From assembly GCA_030636245.1 (NCBI GenBank), contig DAOVXI010000064.1:1-8489 (forward strand): 8,489 nucleotides of DNA, read 5' to 3'. This document shows positions 7,521-8,489 of this stretch, piece after piece. Within the stretch, counting starts at the first letter, position 1. Each line of letters opens with the position of its first letter. A program made the position numbers and the translations under genes. Below the pieces are notes generated by a model. That model saw only the letters and a list, made by a program, of their open reading frames with translations. It did no database searches and had not been told where the DNA came from. This stretch comes from Deltaproteobacteria bacterium (GTDB lineage Bacteria > Desulfobacterota > GWC2-55-46 > DRQE01).

Positions 7521-8489
7521 ATGACTATTACAGAAAAGATACTCGCTGTTCACGCGGGTAAGAAGTCTGTTGTACCGGGTGATCTTATAAACGCCAAGGT
7601 AGACATAGCGCTCGGTAATGATATAACAGCGCCTATCGCTATAAAAGAGTTTAAGAAGATCGGGGCAAAGAAAGTGTTTGATCGTAAGAAGGTCGTGCTC
7701 GTGCCCGATCATTTTACACCTAATAAAGACATACAGAGCGCCAATCAGTGTAAGATACTGAAGGAGTTCGCCATAGAGCAAAAAATAACTCACTACTATG
7801 AAGGCGGTGAGATAGGTGTTGAGCACGCGCTGTTGCCGGAGCAGGGTGTAGTGGGCCCCGGTGATGTGGTGATTGGTGCTGATTCGCATACCTGCACTTA
7901 CGGCGCGCTTGGAGCATTCTCGACAGGCATGGGCTCGACCGATCTTGCCGGAGCAATGGTTACGGGAAAGGTATGGTTTAAGATACCCGAGACGATCAAG
8001 TTCAATATGAAGGGCAAATTCAATAAATGGGTCAGCGGTAAGGACATCATACTTAGAATAATAGGCGACATAGGAGTTGACGGAGCTCTTTACAAAGCAA
8101 TGGAGTTTACCGGAAGCGCTGTGAAGAAGATGAGCATGGATAGCCGAATGAGTATGTGCAACATGGCCATTGAAGCCGGCGGCAAGAGCGGCATCATTGA
8201 ACCTGATGAGATAACGCTTAAGTACGTTAAGGGCCGCACGGAACGTCCATATACGATCTATAAGAGCGATAAGGATGCAGAGTACTCGCAGGTGTTTGAG
8301 TATGATGTTTCGAAGATAGAGCCACAGGTTGCGTTCCCGCATCTGCCGGAGAACACGCGCGGTATATCAAAGGTTGGAAGTATTAAGATAGACCAGGCCG
8401 TTATCGGCAGCTGCACCAACGGGCGCATCGAAGACCTGAGGCGGGCGGCGCAGATACTAACCGGTCGCAAGGGCAATTCACGGCTGCGC
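7521..8489 (+). CDS. leuC: 3-isopropylmalate dehydratase large subunit (3' end outside window)
   Basis: With LeuD, LeuC isomerises 2-isopropylmalate to 3-isopropylmalate using a [4Fe-4S] cluster. The frame is open from 7521 to the window end, giving 323 residues. It begins MTITEKILAVHAGKK and carries GADSHTCTYGALGAF (about 119-133) and the aconitase-family signature IGSCTNGRIEDL, whose C298 is the first cluster ligand; the remaining two cysteines should lie downstream. The N-terminus and spacing match the shorter, about 420-residue archaeal-type subfamily (LeuC2) rather than the about 470-residue E. coli type. Homoaconitase large subunits look very similar; leuA 11 bases upstream favours leucine synthesis. 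The start is ambiguous: a GTG at 7512, preceded by AGAGAGG 11 bases before, would add MRS; neither choice has an ideal ribosome site. A long open frame on the opposite strand here is a shadow of this gene. Confidence 0.94.
   Translation, partial: MTITEKILAVHAGKKSVVPGDLINAKVDIALGNDITAPIAIKEFKKIGAKKVFDRKKVVLVPDHFTPNKDIQSANQCKILKEFAIEQKITHYYEGGEIGVEHALLPEQGVVGPGDVVIGADSHTCTYGALGAFSTGMGSTDLAGAMVTGKVWFKIPETIKFNMKGKFNKWVSGKDIILRIIGDIGVDGALYKAMEFTGSAVKKMSMDSRMSMCNMAIEAGGKSGIIEPDEITLKYVKGRTERPYTIYKSDKDAEYSQVFEYDVSKIEPQVAFPHLPENTRGISKVGSIKIDQAVIGSCTNGRIEDLRRAAQILTGRKGNSRLR

Noticed and set aside
7506..8342. A 278-residue open frame on the minus strand
   Set aside because: It lies wholly opposite leuC, whose plus-strand frame carries clear aconitase-family signatures to the window end. 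The minus-strand translation shows no recognisable domain and is rich in Cys, His, Tyr and Arg, as shadow frames often are.

Overview
The window is one uninterrupted plus-strand gene block that makes branched-chain amino acids, with two phospholipid-synthesis genes inside it. The order is ilvD (5' end outside the window), ilvB, ilvN, ilvC, psd, pssA, leuA, leuC (3' end outside the window). All eight genes point the same way. The gaps run from 4 to 34 bases, so no internal promoter or terminator region is visible and the block reads as one operon. No RNA genes, mobile elements, CRISPR arrays or integration signatures were seen, and no stretch of 300 bases lacks a gene.

Region by region: bases 1-1208 hold the C-terminal two thirds or more of dihydroxyacid dehydratase. 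Bases 1219-3430 hold the catalytic and regulatory subunits of acetohydroxyacid synthase. Bases 3465-4481 hold ketol-acid reductoisomerase. Together IlvBN, IlvC and IlvD carry out the three shared steps from pyruvate (or pyruvate plus 2-oxobutyrate) to the 2-oxoacid precursors of valine and isoleucine. Bases 4502-5951 hold phosphatidylserine decarboxylase and CDP-diacylglycerol-serine phosphatidyltransferase, the last two steps to phosphatidylethanolamine, in the reverse of pathway order. Bases 5974-8489 return to amino acids: LeuA takes the valine precursor 2-oxoisovalerate into the leucine branch and LeuC begins the isomerase step. The partner leuD and then leuB would be expected downstream, outside the window.

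Organism: a bacterium that makes phosphatidylethanolamine, most likely Gram-negative. From memory, the ilvDBNC-psd-pssA-leuA order is known in Geobacter-like Desulfobacterota (former Deltaproteobacteria) and relatives. Base composition looks close to half GC. Isoleucine is coded mostly by ATA (about 20 of 33 codons in the leuC part by hand count), which does not look like Geobacter itself, so a less-studied related lineage or Nitrospirota-like group is possible. This placement is inference only.

All eight reading frames look intact, with catalytic residues in place wherever they fall inside the window. This is mainly an ordinary housekeeping region and no new system was found. The points worth a second look are the phospholipid genes within the amino-acid operon, a small inverted repeat around the ilvC ribosome binding site, start-site corrections for ilvC and pssA, and the LeuC subtype.
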